This document shows positions 25,550 through 33,141 of a stretch of DNA of 38,866 nt, in pieces. This DNA comes from a virus. The notes under the pieces are model-generated. The model was not told where the DNA came from. It ran no database searches and saw only the letters and a program-made list of their open reading frames with translations. Where the stretch lies: positions 1-38,866 of the IMG/VR virus record IMGVR_UViG_3300010354_000218, one strand, 5' to 3'. Made by a program: the position numbers and the translations under genes. Numbering within the stretch: position 1 is the stretch's first letter; each line of letters begins with the position of its first letter.

Positions 25550-26571
25550 TTATTCCTATACTGCAAAACAGTAGTACTAGTTAATTTATTTACTTCTTCT
25601 GCTAAGCTACTGTACTTATTATCAAAGTACAGCAAAGAGCAGGCCTTACTTATTAGATCATCTATACGCTTCTCATACAATATAAAGTCTATGTGACATA
25701 AGTAGTGAGCTCTTCTAATTAAACTAGATGCAAGGACTAGTATTAGTGTATGTAGTCCTCCAGGCCCTATTAAAGAGTCATTATATGTATACATTGCACG
25801 TAGAGGATTTATTACTGTCTCCTCTAGTGGTATCTCTGGTATTACTAATTCCTCTGCCTGTATTGCTAAATAGATGTCCTGTATGTAGTAGCAGTAATTA
25901 ATAGATAACGTCTGAAATAAGAACTGTATAGGTGCTTCTACGGGTATCTCATCTAAGAAGTAATTAGCTCCATACTTACTAAGTTTGTATTTATTAAATA
26001 TCTTTAAATGTCTTAGTAAAGTAGCTACTTCGGGTAATTGATTGACTAAATAGCTAATGTAGTCATATATAAAGTCATCTTCTACTTGTTCCTCTTTAGT
26101 TAAAGCAAGAGATAAAGGCTTATATAAAGAGTCATACAGTTTAAGGAGACATATGCAGCCATAATAACTCTGCTCAGAAGGAGTTAAGTAGCTTGCATTA
26201 CGTGCAGTAATAAATGACAAGTAATAACCTAAAGTGCCATAACTAGTTATCCACGTAGCTTCATTATTAAACATGCGAATAGAGTGCTGTTCTATAGACA
26301 ACATCTCTTTAGTACCTATTGACTGAAGTCTTAAGTCTAATAAGTCAGGTTCTATAGTATTAGTAGTGTTCAGCGCTATTAGTATCTGTTCTAAATTATA
26401 CACAAGAGAATAAATACCTATATCTGCTTCTGCTTCACTAAATACGTCAAACAAGTAGGCAATATTGTTGTATGTCTGATTAATAGATAGAGCTAAATCA
26501 ACTATTATCTTTTGTTGTTCTTCAGTTAAGTTCTTTACAGAAATAGGAATGACGTTTATTGATTCATACAT
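25540..26571 (-). CDS. Hypothetical helical protein in the baseplate-lysin cluster
   Basis: This 343-aa protein is almost entirely helical, with many Leu, Ile and Tyr residues (INQTYNNIAYLFDVF, YISYLVNQLPEVATLLRHLK) and little charge clustering. No recognised domain, signal peptide or clear single transmembrane segment is present. The segment LIGPGGLHTLILVLASSLIRR (about 265-285) is hydrophobic enough to merit a membrane check. It starts 2 nt after the 168-aa gene and overlaps the 1041-aa gene by 10 nt. Neighbours include the GH104-M23 lysin and the spike-like protein, so an assembly chaperone or minor tail component is a reasonable guess, not a finding. Confidence 0.75.
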   Translation of the reverse strand: MYESINVIPISVKNLTEEQQKIIVDLALSINQTYNNIAYLFDVFSEAEADIGIYSLVYNLEQILIALNTTNTIEPDLLDLRLQSIGTKEMLSIEQHSIRMFNNEATWITSYGTLGYYLSFITARNASYLTPSEQSYYGCICLLKLYDSLYKPLSLALTKEEQVEDDFIYDYISYLVNQLPEVATLLRHLKIFNKYKLSKYGANYFLDEIPVEAPIQFLFQTLSINYCYYIQDIYLAIQAEELVIPEIPLEETVINPLRAMYTYNDSLIGPGGLHTLILVLASSLIRRAHYLCHIDFILYEKRIDDLISKACSLLYFDNKYSSLAEEVNKLTSTTVLQYRNKWL

Positions 26572-26573
26572 GA

Positions 26574-27080
26574 TTATTTAAATACGTGTGAGCGTTGATA
26601 TATAGCAAATACTTCTTCTGCTATGTCACAGCCTAAATACGTGTCAAGTTGCTGCAATGCATTGTAAGTATTAAAGATTAAAGTAGTAGGCGGGTATTGT
26701 GTCTTCTCTATAGCAAGTAGCTGTGGATTACTTATAGACCAATTGTTTAGTTTAGCTACTAACAGTACTAGCTCGTAAACACTATAATCATTCTTACTAC
26801 AATAATCAGCGTGAGGTAATAGATCCTCTTCTTCTTTAAGTAGTAATGCTTGTGCTACTGCCTTCTTATACGAGCGTATATTGCTGCTTATTAGTAGGCA
26901 TAGAATAGATGCTCTATGATCAAAGTAGACAGTATTGTTTTGATAGTAAGTAGGAGTTAATAAAAAGTTGTATAGCAATACCTTATCTAAACTTAGTCCG
27001 CATTTACCATAAGCCGTTACTAAGTAGAAGTACTCTTCACTAGTAGACAGACTATATATATCCTTATCTGTATAGTTCAT
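26574..27080 (-). CDS. Hypothetical helical protein after the lysin
   Basis: This 168-aa protein has no recognised family. It is helical and aromatic-rich (EEYFYLVTAYGKCGLSL near 15-31) with acidic patches (LLLKEEEDLLPHADYC). It starts 5 nt after the double-domain lysin and ends 2 nt before another helical protein of similar composition. The two may act as a pair, for example as lysin-associated or baseplate-assembly proteins. No Shine-Dalgarno sequence is visible. Holin-like features were looked for and not found: there are no paired transmembrane helices. Confidence 0.7.
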   Translation of the reverse strand: MNYTDKDIYSLSTSEEYFYLVTAYGKCGLSLDKVLLYNFLLTPTYYQNNTVYFDHRASILCLLISSNIRSYKKAVAQALLLKEEEDLLPHADYCSKNDYSVYELVLLVAKLNNWSISNPQLLAIEKTQYPPTTLIFNTYNALQQLDTYLGCDIAEEVFAIYQRSHVFK

Positions 27081-27085
27081 GTTAT

Positions 27086-28234
27086 TTATCTAAATCTCAA
27101 ACACTGTTCAGGATCAATAAAGTCTCCATTAATCTTTATTTCAAAGTGCAAATGAGGGCCCGTACTATATCCCGTATTGCCCATATCTCCAATACGCTGA
27201 CCTACTACTACCTGTTGGCCTACTGAGCAGAATATAGCTTCTAGATGATTATAGGTAGTAAGAATACCTTCTGGACTAGTTATTACCACTCTATTACCAT
27301 AGCCTCCATCATTCCAACCCGCCTCATTGACTACTCCATTACTACTAGCAAATATGGGAGTTCCTACATTATTAGCTATGTCTACACCATTATGCATACG
27401 CTCATTTCTCCAACCAAAGCCACTAGTAAACGTTCCTTGAGTAGGCAGTCTTAAACTAGAACACATAGCAAATCCCTGTGCCAGCATTGCAAACTTGGCA
27501 CCTTTAGCTACTAAGGTACTGTTAGCTACTCCTGCTCCATTAGTACTACTTCCTGTCACTGGTCTAACTATGTTAGATATTTTGCAACCTGGATTAGTTA
27601 TCTGATAATTAGCTCTATACAGATCAACCGCACTAATAGCGGCACAGGTAATATCTGCCTGTAATGCTAGATCTAAATCCAATGCAGTAGCAGGAGCAGT
27701 ACGTAATCCTTGACCTAGTCCACTAAGAGCACTAAGAGAGACGGCAGGTCCTTCAGGTAAAGGAACGCCCTTTAGTGAGTCAACTAACTTACAAAAGCTT
27801 TCTGCGGTATACTTACTGCCCTGATTCTTATATCTAAACCCAGAAGAACTATTAGGCATTGCTGCCCACTCCAGAGAATTACTATCTAACGTTGCTAGAC
27901 AGTTACCTGCTATAACGTCATTTAGTGTACCTCTAAGAGTATCCATTCTATATAAAGCAGCAATATCCTGATCTCTAGGATTGCGTATATCTAAAGGACC
28001 TAAGCCTTGCTGTATCTCTTTCCATGTACTTGGCATAAACTGATAACGACCAAACGCAGCACTAGTTCCTCCTTGAAAAATAGTATTAGGATGAGCAGCG
28101 CTTGTAGGCACATGCACGTAGCCCCCATTAGCCGTATAGTAAGTGGGAGCCTCTATCTGACTAATTGCATTTAAATAGGCAACAACATTAGTATTACTTA
28201 ATAACTGTAAATAGTAATTCTTGTCTTTAGCCAT
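27086..28234 (-). CDS. Two-domain virion lysin: GH104-like muramidase plus M23 peptidase
   Basis: This 382-aa protein has two wall-degrading domains. Residues about 8-155 resemble lambda-type/GH104 lysozyme-fold lytic enzymes: probable catalytic E28 in AISQIEAPTYY, GTSAAFGRYQFMPSTW (56-71), QDIAALYRM and LEWAAMPNSSSGF. A linker of about 100 residues follows. Residues about 264-382 are an M23 (LytM) zinc endopeptidase with FGWRNERMHNGVDIA (H281, D285), NHL (H330) and GPHLHFEIK (H361, H363), all key residues present. There is no signal peptide, so delivery is probably as part of the virion or tail. It sits between an amidase gene and two helical unknowns, directly after the hub and spike genes. 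Such a protein would cleave both glycan and peptide bonds during DNA entry; use at lysis cannot be excluded. Confidence 0.93.
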   Translation of the reverse strand: MAKDKNYYLQLLSNTNVVAYLNAISQIEAPTYYTANGGYVHVPTSAAHPNTIFQGGTSAAFGRYQFMPSTWKEIQQGLGPLDIRNPRDQDIAALYRMDTLRGTLNDVIAGNCLATLDSNSLEWAAMPNSSSGFRYKNQGSKYTAESFCKLVDSLKGVPLPEGPAVSLSALSGLGQGLRTAPATALDLDLALQADITCAAISAVDLYRANYQITNPGCKISNIVRPVTGSSTNGAGVANSTLVAKGAKFAMLAQGFAMCSSLRLPTQGTFTSGFGWRNERMHNGVDIANNVGTPIFASSNGVVNEAGWNDGGYGNRVVITSPEGILTTYNHLEAIFCSVGQQVVVGQRIGDMGNTGYSTGPHLHFEIKINGDFIDPEQCLRFR

Positions 28235-28236
28235 AA

Positions 28237-28650
28237 CTACTCTAATCCTGTATATATAGTTTTGTTGGGTAGGAACTTGTTATATGCTCTAAATAACTCA
28301 ACTCTGTCTAGCTTCTTTAAATCACTAGAACTAGATAGATCTGCGTGCGTATAAACCTTATCCAGGGCTATATCTAATTGAGATAACAGATATGCAAGCG
28401 TCATGTATTGAGCAGAATTAAGGGATCCATCAATAGACTCTAGGCATATTTGATAGGAGCTGGCATCTACATTAGATATACCTTTTAATTCGCAGTTACC
28501 ACAGGCTACCGCAGCTCTATTAGCAGGAACTAAGTATGTAAGAGCGCCATTGGTACTAATGAATGCGTGATAGCTATAGCTAGCAGTCTGTATAGTACTG
28601 AGAAATACGTCAGAGCTTTCTTCTGTCTGATGTAATACAACAATAAACAT
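28237..28650 (-). CDS. N-acetylmuramoyl-L-alanine amidase (Amidase_2 type)
   Basis: This is a compact 137-aa amidase of the T7 lysozyme/PGRP fold, cleaving the bond between MurNAc and the stem peptide. VVLHQTEES (4-12) supplies zinc ligand H7. SYSYHAFISTNGALTYLVPA (24-43) is the family's core. H102 in THAD and the K-x-D motif K113-L-D115 would supply the second and third ligands, in the place of H122 and KxC130 of T7 lysozyme. The expected 'AwHxG' loop is replaced by AVACGNC (47-53), two cysteines close together. It starts immediately at the stop of the OB-fold gene, with AGGAG 13 nt upstream. Its place between spike and lysin genes suggests a tail-associated enzyme, though an endolysin role is possible. 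Confidence 0.88.
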   Translation of the reverse strand: MFIVVLHQTEESSDVFLSTIQTASYSYHAFISTNGALTYLVPANRAAVACGNCELKGISNVDASSYQICLESIDGSLNSAQYMTLAYLLSQLDIALDKVYTHADLSSSSDLKKLDRVELFRAYNKFLPNKTIYTGLE

Positions 28651-29826
28651 TTACTTATTAATACTCCTCTTATAGTCTACGTATCTACTGTCTCCCAATA
28701 TCTTATCAACTAACGACTGATTAACTTGCGTTGCTTCTGGTAAGTCATAATAGATATACATTAGTCTAATTGCCGTATCCTCTTGTTGCTTTGGCAGTCT
28801 ATTATTCCACTGCAAATAACTAATGAAGGCAAGTACCTCTTCTCTAGTTAGAGTAAGTCTTGGCTTAGAGTTAGTAACAGGGAGCCGCAACTCTTTAGGT
28901 TTATATGCAGATGAAGTAGGCGCTGCTTCTTTTTTAGTATCTAGAGACTTTACTGCCTGCTTCTGTGCAAAAGAAGTCTTATTACACTGCTTAGCCGTCT
29001 TTAATGCTAATTCATGTATCTTCCTATGCTGCGCAGCTCTGTATTGTGCGTCAATAAGACTATTACTATTACGTGGATAACTAGTAATCTTTGACAGTTT
29101 ATTTACAGCATCTAGTGCAACTGCAGCAACTCTAGTAGCCTTAGTACACTTATCCTCTTTATCTGCTAATGCGATTTGATAGTAGCTGCCATTTACATAG
29201 TCATACTTTATTCCTCTGTAATAACTGCCCTTATCACCTAAGCCCGTATCTATATCAATACCTGTAGGAAGTGCCTGTTCTCTTACTAGATCAGCTCTAT
29301 TTGTACTAGAAGTTAATAAGTCTGTAAGTCTATACGCATCCGTATCCAGTTGAGTAGAAGTAACAGTTACTCTATTAGCAGAAGGATTCTGTACTCTATC
29401 AGGAGATAGTATTGGCTGAGGCGCATAAGTATTGTCTTCCTGTAACTGTCTAAATTTAGTTCTCTCAGTATTGGCGCCCATCAACTTATCCATATTACCT
29501 GGAAGAGATACTGCGCCTAGAATAACTATATGATCTAAGTGATTGTATAGACAACTAACAATCACCGCATCTCCTACCTTATAAGTGGCGTATTCTCCTA
29601 CTCCATTACCAGTAAAAGAAGAAGTAATAGGTATACAGCCCGTAGCAATATGACCATTTGTATTATGTATTAGTACGTCATATCGTTGTATTAGATGACT
29701 TTGGTATTCTCCATCTGAAGTTAAATTAACAATTTCTCCTAAAGATAGCCATGTATTGTCTAATGCCTGCATACCTCTAGCATTAGTAAAGAAGCCATTA
29801 GGATTGTAGAGTGGATTGTCTAGCAT
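28651..29826 (-). CDS. Baseplate spike-like protein with gp5/VgrG-type OB domain
   Basis: This is a 391-aa protein. Residues about 28-110 have the OB-fold pattern of gp5/VgrG-like spike proteins: LGEIVNLT, YDVLIHNTNG, a loop, YKVGDAVIVSCLYNHLDHIV and ILGAVSLPGN. The KVGDAV...LDHIVILG sequence is the usual transit from strand 4 to strand 5. The rest (about 120-391) is polar and helical with Lys/Ala-rich segments and no lysozyme or beta-helix motif, unlike T4 gp5. An AGGAGC site lies 6 nt upstream of ATG. It follows the hub gene by 8 nt and precedes the amidase, so it probably links hub and cell-wall enzymes at the tail tip. Confidence 0.75.
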   Translation of the reverse strand: MLDNPLYNPNGFFTNARGMQALDNTWLSLGEIVNLTSDGEYQSHLIQRYDVLIHNTNGHIATGCIPITSSFTGNGVGEYATYKVGDAVIVSCLYNHLDHIVILGAVSLPGNMDKLMGANTERTKFRQLQEDNTYAPQPILSPDRVQNPSANRVTVTSTQLDTDAYRLTDLLTSSTNRADLVREQALPTGIDIDTGLGDKGSYYRGIKYDYVNGSYYQIALADKEDKCTKATRVAAVALDAVNKLSKITSYPRNSNSLIDAQYRAAQHRKIHELALKTAKQCNKTSFAQKQAVKSLDTKKEAAPTSSAYKPKELRLPVTNSKPRLTLTREEVLAFISYLQWNNRLPKQQEDTAIRLMYIYYDLPEATQVNQSLVDKILGDSRYVDYKRSINK

Positions 29827-29834
29827 ATATGCTC

Positions 29835-32279
29835 CTATAGTATGTCTGCAATAGCAACTATCTTTGTGGTGTAACCTGCGTCAGCTCCTGTAGCCTTTAA
29901 AGAGTGAGTAATATTTCTTACCTTGTACATAGGAAATATCTTCTGCGTATCATCAGAATACACGCCCGTTGCAGTTCTAATCTTATTAATGACGGCACTG
30001 AGATCTGCAATCTTAGCCTTACTACCTTCTTGAGATCTCTTATTCTTCTTTATACCATCTACCTCTTGATATAAGGTACCTAACACTGATTGAGAGGTTG
30101 CGTCTTTGCTGTAGGTAAATACGTCCTTACTATGTAGAACCGTGTTATAGATTCTTATAGCTTCTCCTGGGCACATACTAGCGTCTCCCAATATTCTCAA
30201 CATAACGGTTAAGTTGTCCTTAGCCATAATAGAGGCGCTAGTAAGAGCTAATGCTTGTGCTGCTCCCTCCTTATTATCCAAGTTGTACTTAGGATCTTTA
30301 ATCTTAGGATCACTAATGATGTGCTGCTTTACTGGTACGTTTTTATATTGATGAGCGTAAGAAGTAATATCTACAATAGATACAAGATCAGTAAGAGAAG
30401 CGTTAGTGGGATTATTAAAATCTGCACTAGCAATAGTAAATCTATTAAAGGAGCCAATAGTGCTCTCTTGTACACGTATATCCTTAATAAGATTTCTATA
30501 TGCTACAGGAATACCGTCTATACAGTTAAAGAAGAAGTAAGTCCTGTTACCTCTTTCTGGATCTTCTAGTCCCGTAACATCTAGTACTCTAGGACCAAAT
30601 ATAAAGTGTCCATTGACGTGAGAGCAGTAAAAGTCAATAGGCATTACCTCAGTTACCTGTAAATATGTAAGTATTTCAAATGGACTCTTATTAATAATCT
30701 GCATAGTTGTCTGTCCAGTGCCAGATACTAATGGAGGCTGTAGCGTCCATATGTGGAACAGGGGATCATATTTAGACTTGGCAGGATTAATAACGTCTGT
30801 TGGTAAGAATGCATTTGCTTGTATCCATGCATTAGGATCTTCTATAGCATTGCTAAACTTAATACGCTCTTTAGCTAAAGCACTTAGATTCTCATCTATT
30901 CTCTTTACCTGATCAGTAATTCTATTACACCTGTCAATTAGAGTATTGTTATCTCCCTTAAACTTAATAGCCTTACCATCTGCTCCTACCGTTGTACTGC
31001 CTGGGGTACATACAGTGTCGTATAGAGACACTATATTACCTACATCTAATCCATAGCGCCACATCATACCTGCAGCACTATTAAGGCTATTGTCCAGATA
31101 TATGCCACCATTAGCCGCTTTATATACCGCCTCAATAGTCTTATGTCTTAATCCTTCAAATGCTCCTCTTTCTTTACTGTCTTGATTAATAAAAGGCAAA
31201 GTAATAAGCTTTGTATCTGCCAATATTCTACTTCTATCACGCAGATTATAGATTATCTGTACAGAGTTAGCACTTCCTATAAACTCTATAGTGTCTATAA
31301 AGCCCCAAAAGATAGGGGCTAGTGGTTTGTTTGCTGTTATCTCTTTTACCTTAGTAGTAGTATTAGATAACTCATCACGTAGCTTCTTTATGTCTGCATT
31401 ATAAGTATTTATTTCTTGATAAAATCTAGTAATGTCCTTCTCCTTTTTTTGTTTGCTTTCAGAGGAGCCCTGAGCGTCTCTAATATACTTTCTTCTATCT
31501 TCTATGCACTTTTCAAGCTGTTTTATACAATTAGCCTTAGTATCCTGCTCTGCTTTAGATAAGGTACTAGCGTCTACAAAGTCTCTATATTTAAATGAGT
31601 AAGGGTAATTATCCAAATCTTCTAAGGCCACAGTACTGTCTGTCTTATAGCCCGCATATATACGCACTTCATCATCAGTAGCTAAAGGTCTAGTTATTAC
31701 TTTATTAGAACTATCAACAGTATTCTGTACTATTGGCAGAGGAGGTATATTACCCTTACTATCCAATTGACAGGTAATAATAAGCTTAGCTTTGCACACG
31801 GGCCAATCTCTAGATATTTCTACTTCTGCTTCTCTAAGGAACCACACCTGTGGATTAGATGTAGGACATATCTGTACATTAGAATAAAGCAGTATTTCTT
31901 TATCTACTGCAGCAGGAACAGTAATAGTATTAGCTAAGCTAGCTCTTGCTAAAGCTCTGAGGTCTGCAAGCTCTTTTCTATATTCATTAATCTCTGTCTG
32001 TACGTCTTCAGCTCTATCCCTAGAACTTGTTAAAGCTAATAAATTAACTTTAATAGTTTTTACTAATCTGGTTTCTTCCTGTTGTTGATTGTACTGATCT
32101 GCTGTAGTATAAACGCCCGCATACACTAATGGTTTATCTTCTTCATTAATAGCTTTACTGGCTGTTTTATTAGGAGCTTCCTGTATTAATCTCTGTGTTT
32201 TATTGTTAGTTACGTACGTAACTGCAAAGCAGGGAATAGATTCTTGTTCTGTATAATATTTAGCCATAAGGTATTGCAT
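29835..32279 (-). CDS. Baseplate hub protein (gp27/gpD-like) with coiled-coil insertions
   Basis: This is an 814-aa protein with hub features: RDWPVCKAKLIITC (157-170), DDEVRIYAGYK (202-212), FWGFIDTIEFIG (324-335) and VQIIYNLRDRSRILADTKL (340-358), the order found in gpD/gp27 hub proteins. Two charged heptad-rich segments interrupt it, about 72-112 and about 238-315. The second falls within the core between DEVRIYAGYK and FWGFID. A later region includes YLQVTEVMPIDFYCSHVNGHFIFGP, typical of hub domains. The ATG at 32279 lies only four bases past the U-tract of a terminator; the ATG at 32267 (MAKYYTE) is an alternative start, also without a Shine-Dalgarno sequence. It would join the tube to the spike. 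The 814-aa length is roughly double that of simple hubs because of the insertions. Confidence 0.8.
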   Translation of the reverse strand: MQYLMAKYYTEQESIPCFAVTYVTNNKTQRLIQEAPNKTASKAINEEDKPLVYAGVYTTADQYNQQQEETRLVKTIKVNLLALTSSRDRAEDVQTEINEYRKELADLRALARASLANTITVPAAVDKEILLYSNVQICPTSNPQVWFLREAEVEISRDWPVCKAKLIITCQLDSKGNIPPLPIVQNTVDSSNKVITRPLATDDEVRIYAGYKTDSTVALEDLDNYPYSFKYRDFVDASTLSKAEQDTKANCIKQLEKCIEDRRKYIRDAQGSSESKQKKEKDITRFYQEINTYNADIKKLRDELSNTTTKVKEITANKPLAPIFWGFIDTIEFIGSANSVQIIYNLRDRSRILADTKLITLPFINQDSKERGAFEGLRHKTIEAVYKAANGGIYLDNSLNSAAGMMWRYGLDVGNIVSLYDTVCTPGSTTVGADGKAIKFKGDNNTLIDRCNRITDQVKRIDENLSALAKERIKFSNAIEDPNAWIQANAFLPTDVINPAKSKYDPLFHIWTLQPPLVSGTGQTTMQIINKSPFEILTYLQVTEVMPIDFYCSHVNGHFIFGPRVLDVTGLEDPERGNRTYFFFNCIDGIPVAYRNLIKDIRVQESTIGSFNRFTIASADFNNPTNASLTDLVSIVDITSYAHQYKNVPVKQHIISDPKIKDPKYNLDNKEGAAQALALTSASIMAKDNLTVMLRILGDASMCPGEAIRIYNTVLHSKDVFTYSKDATSQSVLGTLYQEVDGIKKNKRSQEGSKAKIADLSAVINKIRTATGVYSDDTQKIFPMYKVRNITHSLKATGADAGYTTKIVAIADIL

Positions 32280-32283
32280 TAGT

Positions 32284-32317
32284 AAAAAGCAGGTCGTATA
32301 TAAGTACTACCTGCTTT
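32284..32317 (-). terminator. Rho-independent terminator after the tail tube gene
   Basis: On the minus strand, AAAGCAGGT and ACCTGCTTT (9 bp, at 32286-32294 and 32309-32317) form a stem, with possible further pairing inside the loop, followed by a run of U (UUUUU from 32288 to 32284). It lies in the 62-nt gap between the tube and hub genes, the longest gene-free gap in the window. It probably lowers read-through from sheath and tube into the baseplate genes. Confidence 0.8.
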
Positions 32318-32341
32318 AATGTTTATTTATGTGAGTATTTA

Positions 32342-33118
32342 TTAAGTATAAGTAAAGTCGATATTAGGAGTCTGGGCACCACCCGCCTTAAATGGTCCTG
32401 TTGGCTTTCTATTGTAAGAAGAGCCATTAAAGTTAGTTCTAAAGTTCTGTAGACTCTCAGGAATAAATCTTAGACCTTCAGCTACTCCTTCCCAGCGTTG
32501 AGCTACTACTCTTCTACCCGGCATAATACCAATAGAGAGAGAGTCAATCTTACAGCGCTGTAACTCATATCTGCCTTGAACAATTGGTACGGCTTTTTGT
32601 TGACCATATGCAACACTGCCTCCATTAAGTCCTTTTAGTTGATTCTTAACAAAGCTTTGATTGTCGCCACCAACTAACTGATTAAATACGGTACCACCAG
32701 TTCTGTAGATAATCTGCTCATTGCTTTTACCACCCCCATCACTAATACCTCTATAAGTCTCTGCTAATTCATTAGCATTAGCATCAAAGGTAAGCTGAAA
32801 TCTAGGAGATCTAGTAACAAGCTGTTCTCTTGTCATTTGCTGTACACCAAACGTTCTTTGTAAGAAGTTGAGATCTACTAGACCCTGTTCAACTACAAAT
32901 GCAATCTGGACTTCACCATCTAGATATACGGGGAATCTAGTCCCTAAAGGCAAATAAGTCTCAGTACTATTTCTAATAGTTAGAGTAATAGATTGAAAGT
33001 CTCCAAAGAGAGCTAATTGACCCGTAACACTATCTTGCATCCATGCAGCAATATCAAAACCGGCAATTGGATCAAGAATAGTATTATTTACTGGCGCTTT
33101 ATAAATGTCTAAAGGCAT
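32342..33118 (-). CDS. Probable tail tube protein
   Basis: This 258-aa protein directly follows the sheath gene, where the major tail tube gene is normally found. It opens with MPLDIYKAPVNNTIL and contains strands QSITLTIRNSTETY (43-56), PVYLDGEVQIAFVVEQGLVD (64-83), and SPRFQLTFDANANELAETYR near 104-123, followed by QRCKIDSLSIGIMPGRRVV. This alternation is compatible with the tube fold, but I cannot name a family motif. No Shine-Dalgarno sequence precedes the ATG, whose leader is A/T-only. A strong terminator follows, as expected for a highly expressed gene. An unusual Gly-rich loop (GISDGGGKSN) lies near the middle. The assignment rests mainly on gene order. Confidence 0.65.
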   Translation of the reverse strand: MPLDIYKAPVNNTILDPIAGFDIAAWMQDSVTGQLALFGDFQSITLTIRNSTETYLPLGTRFPVYLDGEVQIAFVVEQGLVDLNFLQRTFGVQQMTREQLVTRSPRFQLTFDANANELAETYRGISDGGGKSNEQIIYRTGGTVFNQLVGGDNQSFVKNQLKGLNGGSVAYGQQKAVPIVQGRYELQRCKIDSLSIGIMPGRRVVAQRWEGVAEGLRFIPESLQNFRTNFNGSSYNRKPTGPFKAGGAQTPNIDFTYT

Positions 33119-33141
33119 ATTATTTGTATTATGTATTTGTA

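Noticed and set aside
26574-27080. Holin next to the lysin
   Set aside because: No transmembrane helix pair or charged C-terminal tail is present.
30255-30569. Plus-strand frame of 104 codons
   Set aside because: It is antisense to the hub gene, with shadow-type composition and no supporting signals; other plus-strand frames were left out for the same reason.
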